Positions 5,411-6,592 of a DNA stretch of 6,592 nt are shown here, in pieces (positions within the stretch are counted from its first letter, which is position 1; each line of letters starts with the position of its first letter). The position numbers were made by a program, and so were the translations under genes. The notes under the pieces were generated by a model. That model was given only the letters and a program-made list of their open reading frames with translations, made no database searches and was not told the DNA's origin. Origin of the DNA: Candidatus Fermentibacterota bacterium. Its GTDB lineage: Bacteria; Fermentibacterota; Fermentibacteria; Fermentibacterales; Fermentibacteraceae. The DNA lies in NCBI GenBank assembly GCA_012523605.1, contig JAAYTY010000133.1:1-6592 (forward strand). The letters are read 5' to 3'.

Positions 5411-6592
5411 GAGTGCACCTGATGGGGGTCTCCGGATCCGGGATGAGCGGAATGGCGCTCTGGTACCGTTCGGCCGGGCACTCCGTGAGCGGCTGCGACA
5501 GGGAGCCTCACGACATCTCGGCGCTCGAGAGGGCCGGCATCGAGGTCTTCACCGGCCACGATCCGGCTCACTCCGAAGGGGCTGACCTGCTCGTACACAC
5601 CGCCGCGATAGCGGCCTCCCATCCCGAGATCGAGAGGGCTCGCTCGTCGGGCAGGAGGGTTCTCCGCAGGAGCGAAGCGCTCGCGGAGCTGTGCGCGGGG
5701 CATTCGGTCCTCGCAGTGGCGGGGGCTCACGGCAAGACAACCACCACCGCCATGACGGGGTGGGCGCTCCAGCAGGCTGGTCTCGATCCCACGGTGCTGG
5801 CGGGGGGCGTCCTGCGCGTCTGGGGATCGGGCTTCAGGCCCGGCGGCCGTCTCGGCGTGGTGGAGGCCGACGAATACGACAGGACCTTCCTCAGACTGCC
5901 GCACAGGCATGCCGCTGTGACCTCCTTCGATGCCGAGCACCTCGAGTGCTACGGCTCCATCGAAAACCTGCTATCCGCATTCCAGGTGTTCCTGGAGCTC
6001 TGCGAGCCCGGAGGCGGAGTAGTGGTTCCGGTCGAATGCCCCGAGCTGGCATGCTGGGCCGCCAGGATCGGCAGGAAGGTGCTGCGCGCAGGCCCCGGCG
6101 GTGATTTCGACTGCAGGAGCATCTCGGCCGGCGGATGGGGCGAGAGGTTCCTCCTGGGGGGCGAGGAAGGCTTCCTGCCCATGCCCGGTCTCGAGAATCT
6201 AAGGAACGCATCCACCTGCATCGCCCTCCTGGAGCTGGCTGGAGTGCCGCCCCTCGTCGCCATGAGGGCTCTGGAGAGCTATCCGGGAGTGGCCAGGAGA
6301 TTGGAGCGGATCGGCTCCTGGAAGGGCGGTATCGTCATTTCCGACTATGCCCACCACCCCCGCGAGATCGAGGCCACTCTGTCGGCGGTCAGAAGAGCTG
6401 TCCCCGGAAGGATCATCGCCGTGTTCGAGCCGCACCTCTACTCCCGCACGGCCAGCCTTGCAACACGGATGGGCGAGGCGCTCTGCGCTGCCGACGAGGC
6501 TGTCGTGCTCCCGATCTTCGCCGCTAGGGAGGAGCCCGTCGAGGGAGTTGACTCCTCGCTCGTGGCCGAAGCGGCGGCGGAATACGGATGCG
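5407..6592 (+). CDS. murC: MurC, UDP-N-acetylmuramate:L-alanine ligase (5' part; end lies outside the window)
   Basis: MurC attaches L-Ala to UDP-MurNAc with ATP, the first peptide step of precursor synthesis in the cytoplasm. There are 395 complete codons; a full protein is usually about 450-480 residues, so part of the C-terminal domain is missing at the window edge. N-terminal domain: HLMGVSGSGMSGMA (4-17), GCD (29-31), HTAAI (64-68), RSEALAEL (88-95). Central domain: P-loop GAHGKTTTT (106-114, K110), EADEYDRTFL (153-162), EHLECYGS (177-184), PGLENLRNA (260-268). C-terminal domain: RRLERIG (297-303), SDYAHHPREIEATL (312-325), FEPHLYSRT (340-348), AAREEPVEGVDS (372-383). The GMSG motif and the place after murG favour MurC over the related recycling ligase Mpl. 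The GTG start overlaps the murG stop and leaves three residues before the first beta strand. The EADEYDRTF form resembles Bacteroidota-type MurC. Several normally invariant positions differ: Ala107 for Thr, Glu177 and Glu180 for Asp, Glu263 for His. Confidence 0.96.
   Translation, partial: MRVHLMGVSGSGMSGMALWYRSAGHSVSGCDREPHDISALERAGIEVFTGHDPAHSEGADLLVHTAAIAASHPEIERARSSGRRVLRRSEALAELCAGHSVLAVAGAHGKTTTTAMTGWALQQAGLDPTVLAGGVLRVWGSGFRPGGRLGVVEADEYDRTFLRLPHRHAAVTSFDAEHLECYGSIENLLSAFQVFLELCEPGGGVVVPVECPELACWAARIGRKVLRAGPGGDFDCRSISAGGWGERFLLGGEEGFLPMPGLENLRNASTCIALLELAGVPPLVAMRALESYPGVARRLERIGSWKGGIVISDYAHHPREIEATLSAVRRAVPGRIIAVFEPHLYSRTASLATRMGEALCAADEAVVLPIFAAREEPVEGVDSSLVAEAAAEYGC

Noticed and set aside
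5161..5940. 259-codon open frame on the minus strand opposite the murG-murC junction
   Set aside because: Same reasoning: no motif, and both genes on the + strand are clear.
5407..6592. Possibility that the last gene is Mpl (recycling ligase) instead of MurC
   Set aside because: The N-terminal GxGMSGMA motif and the position directly after murG fit MurC; Mpl usually has a different glycine motif and is not in this place.
1..6592. Search for promoters, terminators, RNA genes, CRISPR repeats or mobile elements
   Set aside because: Coding sequence fills the window with gaps of at most 6 bases; I saw no hairpin followed by a T-run, no tandem spaced repeats and no transposase-like sequence.

Overview
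The window is the interior of a dcw (division and cell wall) cluster, read entirely on the + strand. In order it holds the 3' part of murF, then complete mraY, murD, ftsW and murG, and the 5' part of murC. This is the standard bacterial order murF-mraY-murD-ftsW-murG-murC. All six products were identified from family motifs in the translations. No sequence was searched against a database.

Layout: murF (C-terminal 239 residues) ends at 721 and shares its last base with the mraY ATG. MraY is followed by a 6-base gap and murD, which has a GTG start. MurD and ftsW overlap by 4 bases (GTGA), ftsW and murG by 4 (ATGA), and murG and murC by 4 (GTGA). murC runs off the right edge after 395 codons. 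There is no non-coding stretch longer than 6 bases, so there is no room for a conventional intergenic promoter or terminator, and I see no RNA gene, mobile element, CRISPR array or long repeat. The six genes are most likely translated from one transcript that starts upstream of the window.

How the genes work together: MurC, MurD and MurF are ATP-dependent amino-acid ligases that add L-Ala, D-Glu and D-Ala-D-Ala to UDP-MurNAc in the cytoplasm. MurE, the missing step, is expected upstream but is not seen. MraY moves phospho-MurNAc-pentapeptide onto undecaprenyl phosphate (lipid I), MurG adds GlcNAc (lipid II), and FtsW is the septal SEDS glycan polymerase that uses lipid II.

Organism: a GC-rich bacterium with a peptidoglycan wall. 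Two things narrow it a little. Arginine is mostly encoded by AGG and isoleucine by ATC plus ATA with almost no ATT, which is not the usual pattern of GC-rich Proteobacteria or Actinobacteria. MurC carries an EADEYDRTF segment resembling the EADEFDRSF form I associate with Bacteroidota and relatives rather than the common EADESDGSF form. An uncultured lineage near the FCB group (for example Fermentibacterota or Eisenbacteria) is a guess with low confidence.

I found no undescribed system here. The points worth a second look are motif departures in MurC, MurF, MurG and FtsW, an undecided ftsW start, the codon bias, and G-run ribosome binding sites at mraY and murC.
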